The position numbers were made by a program, and so were the translations under genes. DNA of 64,000 nt, taken from positions 1 to 64,000 of the forward strand of contig PGZR01000005.1 of assembly GCA_002841405.1 (NCBI GenBank). Direction: 5' to 3'. The DNA is from Firmicutes bacterium HGW-Firmicutes-4. GTDB lineage: Bacteria; Bacillota; Clostridia; Eubacteriales; Eubacteriaceae. The notes beneath the pieces were generated by a model. The model did not search any database. It was not told the origin of the DNA and was given only the letters and a program-made list of their open reading frames with translations. Shown here piece by piece: positions 47,311 through 55,960 of this stretch (the first letter of the stretch is position 1; every line of letters starts with the position of its first letter).

Positions 47311-47865
47311 AGTAAATTCGCTGTCATTGATACAGAAACAACTTGGGGTGATGAAGTGATGTCGGTGGGGATAGTCATTGCCGATGCGGCCACTTTCGAA
47401 TTGATTGACCAACGTTATTACATTCTCACGCCGTTTAAAAATCACGGTGGGATGTATTCCTCTGCCCTCTATGCCAACGGCATCAAGCCGGATCGTGAGT
47501 GTTCCCGGGAAAGGGCCATAGCCGAATTGCGGCATTTTCTGTCTGATCATGGAGCCACATCAATGTTTGCCTACAACGCCACCTTTGACTACCGTCATCT
47601 GCCAGAACTGAACCATCTGGCCTGGTATGACATTATGAAAGTGGCGGCCTATCGGCAGCACAATCCCAGCATCCCGCCTTGCGCCGATTGCTACGGCACG
47701 GGCAGATTAAAACGCGGCTACGGCGTCGAGAGCATCTACCGGATGTTAAGCAAGAAGTTGGCTTACTGCGAGTTGCACAACGCCCTGACTGACGCCATCG
47801 ACGAGTTGAAAATTATGAAGTTGCTTAATCATGAAATTGCGAAATATGCTTTGGCAAAAATTTGA
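47308..47865 (+). CDS. DEDDh-type 3'-5' exonuclease family protein
   Basis: 185-aa RNase H-fold nuclease. Exo I motif FAVIDTETTWGDEV (D, E), Exo II AYNATFDYRHL (Asn/Asp), and Exo III HNALTDAIDEL (His and Asp) give a full DEDDh set. A CADC...CYGTGRLKRGYG insertion may bind a metal. It resembles stand-alone DnaQ-like exonucleases of unknown biological role. ATG 47308 follows AAAAGGAAT. A weak terminator follows. Confidence 0.85.
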   Translation: MSKFAVIDTETTWGDEVMSVGIVIADAATFELIDQRYYILTPFKNHGGMYSSALYANGIKPDRECSRERAIAELRHFLSDHGATSMFAYNATFDYRHLPELNHLAWYDIMKVAAYRQHNPSIPPCADCYGTGRLKRGYGVESIYRMLSKKLAYCELHNALTDAIDELKIMKLLNHEIAKYALAKI

Positions 47866-47935
47866 ATTAAAGAGCGCCTCAGTTATCGGATATTTTCGGA
47901 TAACCGCATCATTTTTATCCTATCTTCGGAAAACC

Positions 47936-47965
47936 CGAGCTGATTCCGGCGCCGAGCTCGTTTTT
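47936..47965 (+). terminator. Weak intrinsic terminator
   Basis: CGAGCT (47936-47941) / AGCTCG (47955-47960) with a GC-rich loop, followed by five T's. Confidence 0.5.
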
Positions 47966-48032
47966 ACCGAAGGAGATGCGTTTCGGGCAATCGTTAATTA
48001 ATATTTTTCACTTAAATTAGGAGGGTAAGAAG

Positions 48033-49193
48033 ATGAGCAAGGTTGTTGTGAATGAATGTCAAAACTATAATATCGAAAATGTCACTGAAAAAATAAATAG
48101 TGGTATTGAATTGCTCGGTGGCTGGGATGCTTTTGTTAAGCCGGGCATGAAGGTGCTGCTTAAAGTAAATTTAATTGGACCTAAACCACCAGAATCGGCA
48201 GCAATCACCCATTGCGAATTTGTTAGAGCGCTCACTCGAATATTAACACAAAAAGGCTGTCTGGTATGGATCGGAGACAGTGCCGGCGGCGCCATTGCAG
48301 GCATCGCACCAACAACTCAGAGTCTGGAAATATCCGGCTTGAAAAAAGTTGCCGAGGAAGAGAACGCCGAAATAAAAAACTTTGACAAGGAAGGCACCGT
48401 GGATATGGGCGACAATCACAATGTTATTGATCGCCTATATTTAGCAAAACCACTTTTTGATGCCGATTTTATCATCAATCTCCCCAAACTAAAAACACAC
48501 TCAGCCTGCATTTATACGGGGGCAGTCAAAAATGTTTTCGGGTGCATTCAGGGATTAAGAAAAGCGGAGTATCATAAAGTAGCGCCAAATCCCAAGGATT
48601 TTGGCAAGATGTTAGTTGATATCCACGAAGCGACCAAAATAGGACTTCATATTATGGATGGTATTACGGCAATGGAAGGTGAAGGCCCGACTGCCGGAAG
48701 TGTCTATTCGGCGAATAAAATACTGATGAGTACCGATCCATTGGCACTGGATGCGACGGCAATAAAAATGATTGGTTTAGATATTAATGAGATCCCCATC
48801 CTTCAAGCTGCCATCGAAAGAAAACTTGGTGAATCCGATCAGGATGAAATTGAAATTTGCGGAGACTATGTTGAAGTACCACAGCTTCAAAATTTTGTAA
48901 TACCCAAACGATTTACTTCAAAAAAGAAAAACAATGATGATGCCGTGATTAAAGTGATCGATTTTTTAAAGACGAAACCTAAAATTAACTTGAAAAAATG
49001 CCAGCAGTGCAATACTTGTGTCGATAGTTGTCCGATGCACGCAATTGATCGAACCACTAAAAAAATAAACTATTCTAAGTGTATCGAATGTATGTGCTGC
49101 CACGAGCTCTGCCGTTACCAGGCGGTTGATCTTAAACGCGTCAATCCTGTTGCCGGCATCATGACAAAATTTTATCGCGGCAATTATAAATAA
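48033..49193 (+). CDS. DUF362 protein with C-terminal 2x[4Fe-4S] ferredoxin domain
   Basis: 386-aa protein. N-terminal DUF362 domain (KVLLKVNLIGPKPPESAAITH, a DADFIINLPKLKTH segment, GITAMEGEGPTAG) and a C-terminal bacterial ferredoxin domain with CQQCNTCVDSCP and CIECMCCHELCRYQAV. An iron-sulphur electron-transfer role is expected; members are widespread in anaerobes with no settled function. ATG 48033 has GGAGGG. It stands alone between remnants, intact at both ends. Confidence 0.88.
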   Translation: MSKVVVNECQNYNIENVTEKINSGIELLGGWDAFVKPGMKVLLKVNLIGPKPPESAAITHCEFVRALTRILTQKGCLVWIGDSAGGAIAGIAPTTQSLEISGLKKVAEEENAEIKNFDKEGTVDMGDNHNVIDRLYLAKPLFDADFIINLPKLKTHSACIYTGAVKNVFGCIQGLRKAEYHKVAPNPKDFGKMLVDIHEATKIGLHIMDGITAMEGEGPTAGSVYSANKILMSTDPLALDATAIKMIGLDINEIPILQAAIERKLGESDQDEIEICGDYVEVPQLQNFVIPKRFTSKKKNNDDAVIKVIDFLKTKPKINLKKCQQCNTCVDSCPMHAIDRTTKKINYSKCIECMCCHELCRYQAVDLKRVNPVAGIMTKFYRGNYK

Positions 49194-49357
49194 GATTTAA
49201 AGAGGTGAGGCTAATCCGATCTTATCATTCTGAAAACACGGATTTATTATGGACGACCGACACCAATAGGGACAAGCTAAAAAACAAAAGAACCCTGTCA
49301 CAAACGATAGTGATTAAAAGGGCCAACTCGCTTATTAACTACCGTTTGCTGGGATAA

Positions 49358-49531
49358 CAGATCGCCCAAGCGAATATTCTGGACTGGTCAATGGGCTCTT
49401 ATATTGCTCCGGAACTAGCGCTGAGATATCCTGAAAAAGTGAATACGTTGATCCAATACGCGAGCCTCTGCAATCCGGAAATGTATCCACCAGCCGCTGA
49501 GGTGATGGATACATTAAGTGATCCGAATTGA
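49358..49531 (+). pseudogene. Alpha/beta-hydrolase fragment
   Basis: 57 open codons: ILDWSMGSYIAPELALRYPE, then KVNTLIQYASLCNPEMYPPA, which is the nucleophile-elbow region of an alpha/beta hydrolase (G/D-x-S-x-G with Ser). The N- and C-terminal parts are gone. The 49194-49357 stretch before it holds a dispersed repeat copy (GGACGACCGACACCAATAGG near 49252) and nothing else. Confidence 0.6.
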
Positions 49532-49565
49532 AAAATAATCTTGCCCGGATATCTTTTAATTTTCA

Positions 49566-49605
49566 AAAGAATCGCCATGATGATTTAGCATCATGGCGAT
49601 TCTTT
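49566..49605. terminator. Bidirectional intrinsic terminator
   Basis: About 17-bp perfect stem: AAAGAATCGCCATGATG (49566-49582), ATTTAG loop, CATCATGGCGATTCTTT (49589-49605). A/T flanks allow use on both strands; it closes the secreted-protein gene on the minus strand. Confidence 0.85.
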
Positions 49606-49653
49606 ATATAAAAGCCTAACTTAAGGATTCCTAAATCCATGAATCATTCTTCA

Positions 49654-52518
49654 TCATTCCTTCAGGGTTCCGTCGGGATTCCACCAGGTCCAGGTTCCGC
49701 TTCGTTGGCCATTCACATAGTTTCCTTCGGATTCTTTTACGCCATTTTCATACCATGTTGTCGAGGGACCATTCCACTGATCATTGACATAGGTGTAGAC
49801 AGTTGATTTATTGCCATTACCGTACCAGAAAGTCCAGATCCCTTCTTTTTTGCCATTAATATAAGAACCTTCAGCCAACTGCGTGCCATCTTTCCACCAA
49901 TATTTGTAGTCGCCATTGAACTGATCATTGGCATAACTGCACTCATATTTAAGCTGCCCGTTTTCCCACCATTCTTTCCAGGAACCATGTTTTTCGCCAT
50001 GCTGATACTCGGTTCGTTCTTGCATGTTCCCATTATCATACCAGATTGTCTGAATTCCATGCACCTTACCTTCGTAGAATGGTGTGGCGTAATGAGCTTG
50101 TGTCTGCGCCGCATCATAGTAAGAGCGAGATAAACCATGACGCCGTCCGCTTGAGTCATAGTATGAAAAACCGTATTTATATAAATCATTTGCTCCATAG
50201 GTCTTTTTAATCAGATTGGTATAATCCGGCTGCCAACCACAGTCATAACCAACTGGTGCTTTATTATCAAAAACAATCTCAACATCCAAGACACATTTTT
50301 TTGTCTCATTGAATCCCATCGCTGTCGGCTGCCATTTTGTGGCGGTCACCAGGCTTAAGGACTGTTTACCTTGTTTGGCTAAATCCTTCAGGAAATAAGG
50401 GGTGTCGGTATCGATGGTGGCGATCAGTTCAGCTCCGCCATCCGTTTTTTGTCGATACAGGTAGGCAATCACATCCGCACTATTCTGATTGGTAATTTTT
50501 AGATCGGCTGTTTCACCGGCATTAAAATCTTTGGTCCCATAACGGAGGTTGATCAGATGACTTTGCGCCGACAGCGCATAAACATCCGAACTGAACTGGT
50601 ATTTTGTTTCGGTGTAGGGATCATCAACCTTATACATTTTACCGGTGTCATAGATGGCGTTGTTATGAATCGACCAGGTGGTACCCGGCATCGCCTTGGT
50701 ATAGTCGCCAGAAAACAGTTTTTTGACAAAGTCCGGCCAGCTGGTATACCAGTTGGGATCGTCAAACCCGTCGGCGATTGCCTTATAGAGTTCATCATTG
50801 GTTTTAACTGATTGCCACAGCTTGCCCATCGCCGGGGTACCCTTTTTATCACTCATGTATTGCAGAAACAGCGATGCCGCATAGGCGTGAGCATCGGGAT
50901 TATGACATCGGGTATTACTGACCCGCAATAAACCTTTCATCGGGAACCATGCGACATTTTCAGCATCAATTACTTTTGGCCAAAAGTCGGGGTATTTTTT
51001 GTTGATTTGAAATTCCATCCAGACCGCTGATGCTTCCTGAAGCAAACCTTGTGAAGCACCATCATTGGGCAAATACAATTGCTGATAATAATGGAACAGC
51101 TCATGGGCAACGGTTGCCCGTACTTGCTGCGTTGCGTTGGCGTCTTTTAATTTATTGGAATTGATGGCAAGCCAGGCATTAGATAACGCCGTGGCGCGTG
51201 AATACTTGGAATACCCCGGTATTTCCAGATAGCCCCAGGCATCAGCAGCACGATTACTGAGCGCCCGTTCAATCAGCGTGCTGAAATCAAAGATTTCCAC
51301 CGGGAAGGGATTTCTGCCACCAGCATAGGGCAGGTTAACGCCAGCAGTATCCTCAATAAAAGCGCTAGACTCAGTCAGGGCATTTTTAATTTCTGTCATC
51401 AGCGCCGGATTAGCATTAGCGACTGACGTTGGGACCCTTAATCGAAACCGACCGAAGTTTTCGGTAGTCCAGCCAGCCGTTTGATAAATCATTTCCTCAG
51501 CCACTGAAATATAGATTTTGTATTTCAGAAAGATGTCTTCGCTCTGAAGATTACCCTCATCTGCTAAAATCGGAACCACATCGGGATTAAGGTTCGGTAA
51601 TAAAATGGTGGCCTTACCATCAGCGACTGTCGCTTTAAAAAGCTGTCGGTTGAGGCTCATTGCATCGCTTGAGGGACGGTAACTATTATCATGATAAACG
51701 GCCAGATAGATATCAGCGCCATTGGCCACGCTCTCATTAAGCGGCACTGTAATCTCCATCGGTGTCATCCAGTAAGCGGGGAGACCGTCCAGTTCATAAA
51801 AAGACTCCGTTCCACCGGCTTCAACCATGCGGCTAAAATCAAAGGTGGTATTTTCACTAAGGGCACCAGCCGGAACAAGCACACTGGCGCCATCGCTTAA
51901 ATCAACACTACCACCAGCAGCTGAAATATCCGACTGGCCGGTCAGATCTGTCACCACTTCGGTATTGTTTTTAACTAAGCGAATCTCAATCCCCTCCAGT
52001 CGCAACCCCTGTCCCTGGCTGCCGGCGATCTCGCCGTCTTTGGCCCAGGTCGTTTCCCAGCCAACATTTTGGACGTGGGTGCGGTATTCAATCGAATAAC
52101 CGGGAAGATCAACCAGCTGTATCTGGATCCCTTCAAGCCTTAACCCCAGGCCTTCGGTGCCCGAGGGGGTGCCGTCAAATGACCAAAAATCCTCCCAGCC
52201 GATATTTTGAATATGGGTTCGATACTCAATGGTCGCGCCGGCTGGCACATTGCCGGTCAGTTCGATTTCGATCCCTTCCAGCCGCAGGCCCTGACCCTGG
52301 CTGCCAGCGGTCTGACCATCTTTGGCCCAGGTCGTCTCCCAGCCAATGTTCTGAACATGGGTATGGTAGCGCACCCCCAGGGCTTCGTTTGTTTCAAGGA
52401 CCATATCTTCATCCTCGCTATTGGTTAACCCACTTGATGTTTGGGCACTGACACTACTACACAGCAAGATGGTTAGAAAAAGCAGGATGACCATCATTCG
52501 AGATACCAAGTTTTTCAT
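49654..52518 (-). CDS. Secreted ChW-repeat / putative metallopeptidase / MORN-repeat protein
   Basis: 954-aa exported protein. Signal peptide (MKNLVSRMMVILLFLTILLC...VSAQ), then three ChW repeats (each with HVQNIGWE or HVQNVGWE and GLRLEGI). A beta-rich region of about 150 residues follows, then a helical domain with a zinc-protease motif AHELFHYYQQ (His about residue 472) and a downstream Glu in LLQEASAVWMEF, i.e. a gluzincin-like arrangement. The C-terminal 170 residues are six or so MORN-type repeats (GxWxxWxxNG style). The start is ATG 52518 (GTGAGG upstream), not GTG 52530. The architecture suggests a surface protein; the protease activity is inferred. Confidence 0.85.
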   Translation of the reverse strand: MKNLVSRMMVILLFLTILLCSSVSAQTSSGLTNSEDEDMVLETNEALGVRYHTHVQNIGWETTWAKDGQTAGSQGQGLRLEGIEIELTGNVPAGATIEYRTHIQNIGWEDFWSFDGTPSGTEGLGLRLEGIQIQLVDLPGYSIEYRTHVQNVGWETTWAKDGEIAGSQGQGLRLEGIEIRLVKNNTEVVTDLTGQSDISAAGGSVDLSDGASVLVPAGALSENTTFDFSRMVEAGGTESFYELDGLPAYWMTPMEITVPLNESVANGADIYLAVYHDNSYRPSSDAMSLNRQLFKATVADGKATILLPNLNPDVVPILADEGNLQSEDIFLKYKIYISVAEEMIYQTAGWTTENFGRFRLRVPTSVANANPALMTEIKNALTESSAFIEDTAGVNLPYAGGRNPFPVEIFDFSTLIERALSNRAADAWGYLEIPGYSKYSRATALSNAWLAINSNKLKDANATQQVRATVAHELFHYYQQLYLPNDGASQGLLQEASAVWMEFQINKKYPDFWPKVIDAENVAWFPMKGLLRVSNTRCHNPDAHAYAASLFLQYMSDKKGTPAMGKLWQSVKTNDELYKAIADGFDDPNWYTSWPDFVKKLFSGDYTKAMPGTTWSIHNNAIYDTGKMYKVDDPYTETKYQFSSDVYALSAQSHLINLRYGTKDFNAGETADLKITNQNSADVIAYLYRQKTDGGAELIATIDTDTPYFLKDLAKQGKQSLSLVTATKWQPTAMGFNETKKCVLDVEIVFDNKAPVGYDCGWQPDYTNLIKKTYGANDLYKYGFSYYDSSGRRHGLSRSYYDAAQTQAHYATPFYEGKVHGIQTIWYDNGNMQERTEYQHGEKHGSWKEWWENGQLKYECSYANDQFNGDYKYWWKDGTQLAEGSYINGKKEGIWTFWYGNGNKSTVYTYVNDQWNGPSTTWYENGVKESEGNYVNGQRSGTWTWWNPDGTLKE

Positions 52519-52856
52519 TTCAAACCTCACTTTCTAATTATTTATATCACTGTATATTTTACCCATAAATACAGCATTTAATTGCGTTCCAAGGAGAAAC
52601 TGTTAATGCCGGGACAAAAGTATAGAACAGGCTGATTGATTGTGCGTAAAATGAAAAACGGTGGCAAGTAATATCCAAAATCAAATCAGCTTGTAGTATA
52701 ATGAACAAAGGGACTGTGCCCAACACCAACTTATAACAACGGATCGAAACATCATTTTAATCAAAACTGTCACCTGATTGGAAGCCGCCTAAACTTAAAA
52801 AGTAAAATAGAAACGATCATAAATCATCTTTATTAGAATGGAAAAGGAGAATCGCC
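52519..52856. promoter_or_regulatory. Divergent intergenic region
   Basis: Separates the minus-strand secreted gene and the MBL hydrolase. No gene. Contains another dispersed repeat copy, GGGACTGTGCCCAACACC with AACTTATAAC (52710-52737), and GAAAAGGAGA before the next ATG. No consensus promoter pair was found. Confidence 0.5.
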
Positions 52857-53504
52857 ATGAACATCATCACCATCCCAGCCGGTTCCAATTGTTATTTGGT
52901 CTCCCAGGGGGAAGAACACCTGATGATTGACGCCGGAGCCCCGGGCATGGGGGCTAAAATTGAAAGAACCCTGGTCCAACATCAGATTGCCATGGAGCAA
53001 ATCCGTTATCTGGTGCTGACCCATGGCCATAGCGATCATATTGGCAATGCAGCTTTATTTCAGAAAAAATACGGCATCCCCATTGTCGTTCATGAAAATG
53101 ACGTCGCTCTGATTAACAATCCCTTTTCTCAGGAGATGCAGGCCACCCATCCCATCGGTAAGACGATCATCTGGGTGGGGAAGGGTTCCATGAAACGGAA
53201 TCCACCCCAACCCTTCACACCGGATCTCATCATCACCGAGCCGGCAACTAACCGGTTGGGTTTTGGTGAAACCATCCATCCCCTGCCAGGTCATACCCGG
53301 GGCTCCATGGCGATTTCGTTTCCCACTGGCGAATTATTTGTAGGGGATATCTTCATGAATATGATCAACCCCCATCCGGCTTATCTCTGGGAAGATCAGG
53401 CGACCTTGCAAAAGAGTATTCGGGCGGTGCGACAGCTGCACACAAAAACCATTTACTATGGTCATGGACGACCGACACCATCCAGAACCCGATCTGACTT
53501 TTAA
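52857..53504 (+). CDS. MBL-fold metallo-hydrolase
   Basis: 215-aa metallo-beta-lactamase-fold hydrolase. Zinc ligands are visible: THGHSDHIGN (HxHxDH), HPLPGHTRGSM, the bridging Asp in FVGDIF, and a final His in YYGHGRP. Resembles glyoxalase-II-like hydrolases; substrate unknown. ATG 52857 follows AAAGGAGAATCGCC. It ends just before the next gene's -35 element, so it is a single-gene unit. Confidence 0.9.
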   Translation: MNIITIPAGSNCYLVSQGEEHLMIDAGAPGMGAKIERTLVQHQIAMEQIRYLVLTHGHSDHIGNAALFQKKYGIPIVVHENDVALINNPFSQEMQATHPIGKTIIWVGKGSMKRNPPQPFTPDLIITEPATNRLGFGETIHPLPGHTRGSMAISFPTGELFVGDIFMNMINPHPAYLWEDQATLQKSIRAVRQLHTKTIYYGHGRPTPSRTRSDF

Positions 53505-53507
53505 GAA

Positions 53508-53576
53508 TTGACAGCATGTCAGAATCAAGGTATAATAAGTGAATATTCAACTGTTGAACATTCATCTGTTGAATAT
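53508..53576 (+). promoter_or_regulatory. Consensus promoter and probable MarR operator
   Basis: TTGACA (53508-53513), exactly 17 bp, TATAAT (53531-53536). Immediately after the predicted start point (about 53543) lies TATTCAACTGTTGAA (53544 on), then CATTCATCTGTTGAATA (ending 53575). Together they form nested inverted repeats TATTCAAC/GTTGAATA and TTCAAC/GTTGAA. The placement suggests autorepression by the MarR protein encoded next. Confidence 0.75.
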
Positions 53577-53601
53577 ACTACAGTATCACGAGGAGGTCTG
53601 A

Positions 53602-54039
53602 TTGAATTATAACAAAATAAGTATGTTTATGAAACTGGGACGGGAATACGGACATCAAAAGATTAAAGCTTTGGGGTTGACAGAAACCGAATATACCATT
53701 TGCACCTTCTTATATTATCACAATGAGGTGTCCCAGGAGACCATTGCCGAGACATTATTATTGGATAAGACAACCGTTGCAAAAGCAATTGCTACCATTA
53801 TAAAAAAAGGCTATATACTCCGAGAACAAAATCCGGAGAATCGAAGAAAAAATATTATTAAGATAACGGAACCGGGTATCCAGACAGTTCATAATAGTGT
53901 TGATATTTATGATGAATGGTTAAATAGAGTCAGTGCGGCGTTTACAGAAAATGAAATAGAACAGCTGGATGCTTTTTTCGAAAAATTGTTGAGCAATGCG
54001 TTAAAAATCCGTGATGAAGATGAAATATCAAATAATTGA
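53602..54039 (+). CDS. MarR-family transcriptional regulator
   Basis: 145-aa winged-helix protein. Conserved winged-helix core: LTETEYTICTFLYYHNEVSQE, ETLLLDKTTVAKAIATIIKKGYI (recognition helix), and the wing REQNPENRRKNIIKITEPG. It starts at TTG 53602 with an AGGAGG site at 53591-53596. It lies directly downstream of a perfect promoter with palindromes and heads a group of four genes. Confidence 0.9.
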   Translation: MNYNKISMFMKLGREYGHQKIKALGLTETEYTICTFLYYHNEVSQETIAETLLLDKTTVAKAIATIIKKGYILREQNPENRRKNIIKITEPGIQTVHNSVDIYDEWLNRVSAAFTENEIEQLDAFFEKLLSNALKIRDEDEISNN

Positions 54040-54052
54040 GTAGGAGAATGAA

Positions 54053-54301
54053 ATGATGAATGATGAAAAAAATAATCGGGATATTGAAACAGATTTGGTT
54101 ATAAAAAAATCGGCTGTCGTAAAAGCTGCTTCTGGACTCAAAGCATATTTAAGCGACTGGCGCAATTGGCTAAGCCACGGTTTGATTGGCGTGTTATTTT
54201 TAGTTCTGGCAATATGGGCTCCCATTAATATCTGGATAAAGTTAATCGTAATTGCATGTCTGATTACTTTCAATATATTCAGAATGCGTCAAAAATCCTA
54301 A
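54053..54301 (+). CDS. 82-aa small membrane protein
   Basis: ATG 54053 follows TAGGAGAATGAA. About 45 charged residues, then one or two hydrophobic helices (SHGLIGVLFLVLAIWAP and WIKLIVIACLITFNIF) and a basic end. No family recognised. Coupled with the MarR gene (13 nt) and the following gene (6 nt). Confidence 0.8.
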   Translation: MMNDEKNNRDIETDLVIKKSAVVKAASGLKAYLSDWRNWLSHGLIGVLFLVLAIWAPINIWIKLIVIACLITFNIFRMRQKS

Positions 54302-54307
54302 AGCAAA

Positions 54308-55948
54308 ATGAAAGATTCAAATATTTTTAAACGACGGCTGAGCTTGGGCCTTGGCGCCATGCTGATAATGTTGATTTTCCCCTTTCAGGCAAGCGCCGCA
54401 AACAATTGGGTCGCACCGTTTGATGCCTATGATTCGGATATAAATTATCTTGATGTGGCGATGGACAATGATCAGCCGACAGAAATTCTGTTGCGGCCAT
54501 ATTATTTTACCGACGTCCCCGGCTCGGTTTATCAGGTGAACGACGATATCGGTGATGTCATCCTCAAAGCCGGCGAATCTGCGGATATCGCCTTTACAGT
54601 TGACTACGACGGCGGTAGAATCGAATCCACTATCACACTGACATATCATGATAAAAGTGTAGCGCAATCATCTTTGGTTGAAATGTTTACCTTTACCCAT
54701 GACACCAATCGATACTATTATGACAGTATTTCTCAAGATTTTGATGGTGAAGGTGTTTATCATGATTCCGGCTCGTCTGTGGCCTTGTACCGGCCCCAGG
54801 ACGGCATTCCTTGCCTGATGGTAAATGTTGGCGGTTTTAGTAGCTTGTATCTGGAGATCGTCGGCGTCCGCGGTCTCGCCGGTGGTGATCCGGGCAATGG
54901 TGCCGCAAGTGATGATGACGGCAGTGGTCGCGAAGGATTTCCGGTTGCGGTCGTGATCGCCGTTGTTGCTGGGGCGGTGGTGGTCATAGGCTTAGTTATC
55001 GGCATCAAAGCGGGGATGAAAAAGCCCAAACCGGCCCCCCTGCCAACGCCCAAAGATGTGGTCATCAGCGATCCGGCCACCGGGGCCCAAACCCGCTATG
55101 TCCAGGATCCGGTCAGCGGTGAATGGGTCGACCCGGAACGCGGCGGGGTCCTGAATCCCGAGCGGCTGCCCGAAGCGCTGAAACAGCGGCAAGAAGCCCG
55201 GAAATGGGTTGATCAACAGAATCAAAAACTGCAGACCGGCGACAATCCATTTGACAAAGAATTAGCCGCCGAACAAGCCAGGCAACACGCGAAGGACCGT
55301 CAGATTGATGAATTGCTCCGAGTCTCGCAACGGGCCGGCGCCCTGCCACAGAGTGAACTGACGATTAATATTCGCAAAAACGCTCAAAAGCTTGTCGGCA
55401 AACTGATCGATGGCTCCCAGCCGGTTTCGCCCGAGGCCATCGAACGGGTGCGCGGGGCCTTCATCAAAACGGCCACCGGCAGGATCATTTCAGCTGCGGA
55501 TCTGCCGCCGGTACCGTCCAAATCGATGCTTTTCGCCGAGGCATTTAACAACGAATTGGAAGAAGTCTCGCGGAACCAGACGGTTTCCGCCGTATTTTTC
55601 CGAACCGTCTTTGGCCTCGCCACGGTGGGGGGATCCGAGCTGTTTTTTCAAAGCCACAAAGGTTATCTGCGGATGCGCGACTACGTCGAAGACGGCGGCA
55701 ACAGTGCATGGGGCGGCTTCTTTACCGCCTCCTGGGGTGCGGTCAAAGATTATGCCGTCAGCAAAACGGCTGACAAGATCATCGGCAAGGTGAGTCCCTC
55801 ATTCAAAAACTTGGGGAATTCAAAAAGTGGCAAAATCGGTTACGATCAAGTCAAGCGATTGGTCAAGGCTGATATTAATACCACGGATAAAGTTACCCTC
55901 GATATCGACGGAAAAGTCCGCCGAGCGATTAAGAGAAAATTTAATTAA
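54308..55948 (+). CDS. Unrecognised 546-aa exported protein with one internal TM segment
   Basis: Signal peptide (residues about 1-31, LGAMLIMLIFPFQASA), an extracellular beta-rich domain of about 180 residues, an acidic Gly/Asp linker (GGDPGNGAASDDDGSGREG), a TM helix (FPVAVVIAVVAGAVVVIGLVIGI), then about 300 intracellular residues. These begin with a Pro-rich stretch and include a helical, charged part. The type I topology with a long cytoplasmic tail suggests a sensor or scaffold (inference). Nothing enzymatic was recognised. It is followed at 12 nt by the zinc-ribbon gene. Confidence 0.8.
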   Translation: MKDSNIFKRRLSLGLGAMLIMLIFPFQASAANNWVAPFDAYDSDINYLDVAMDNDQPTEILLRPYYFTDVPGSVYQVNDDIGDVILKAGESADIAFTVDYDGGRIESTITLTYHDKSVAQSSLVEMFTFTHDTNRYYYDSISQDFDGEGVYHDSGSSVALYRPQDGIPCLMVNVGGFSSLYLEIVGVRGLAGGDPGNGAASDDDGSGREGFPVAVVIAVVAGAVVVIGLVIGIKAGMKKPKPAPLPTPKDVVISDPATGAQTRYVQDPVSGEWVDPERGGVLNPERLPEALKQRQEARKWVDQQNQKLQTGDNPFDKELAAEQARQHAKDRQIDELLRVSQRAGALPQSELTINIRKNAQKLVGKLIDGSQPVSPEAIERVRGAFIKTATGRIISAADLPPVPSKSMLFAEAFNNELEEVSRNQTVSAVFFRTVFGLATVGGSELFFQSHKGYLRMRDYVEDGGNSAWGGFFTASWGAVKDYAVSKTADKIIGKVSPSFKNLGNSKSGKIGYDQVKRLVKADINTTDKVTLDIDGKVRRAIKRKFN

Positions 55949-55960
55949 GCAGGAGGTTTC

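Noticed and set aside
49737-50198. 153-codon minus-strand frame inside the MORN part
   Set aside because: Met-rich translation in a shifted frame of the secreted protein gene; an artefact of the repeats.
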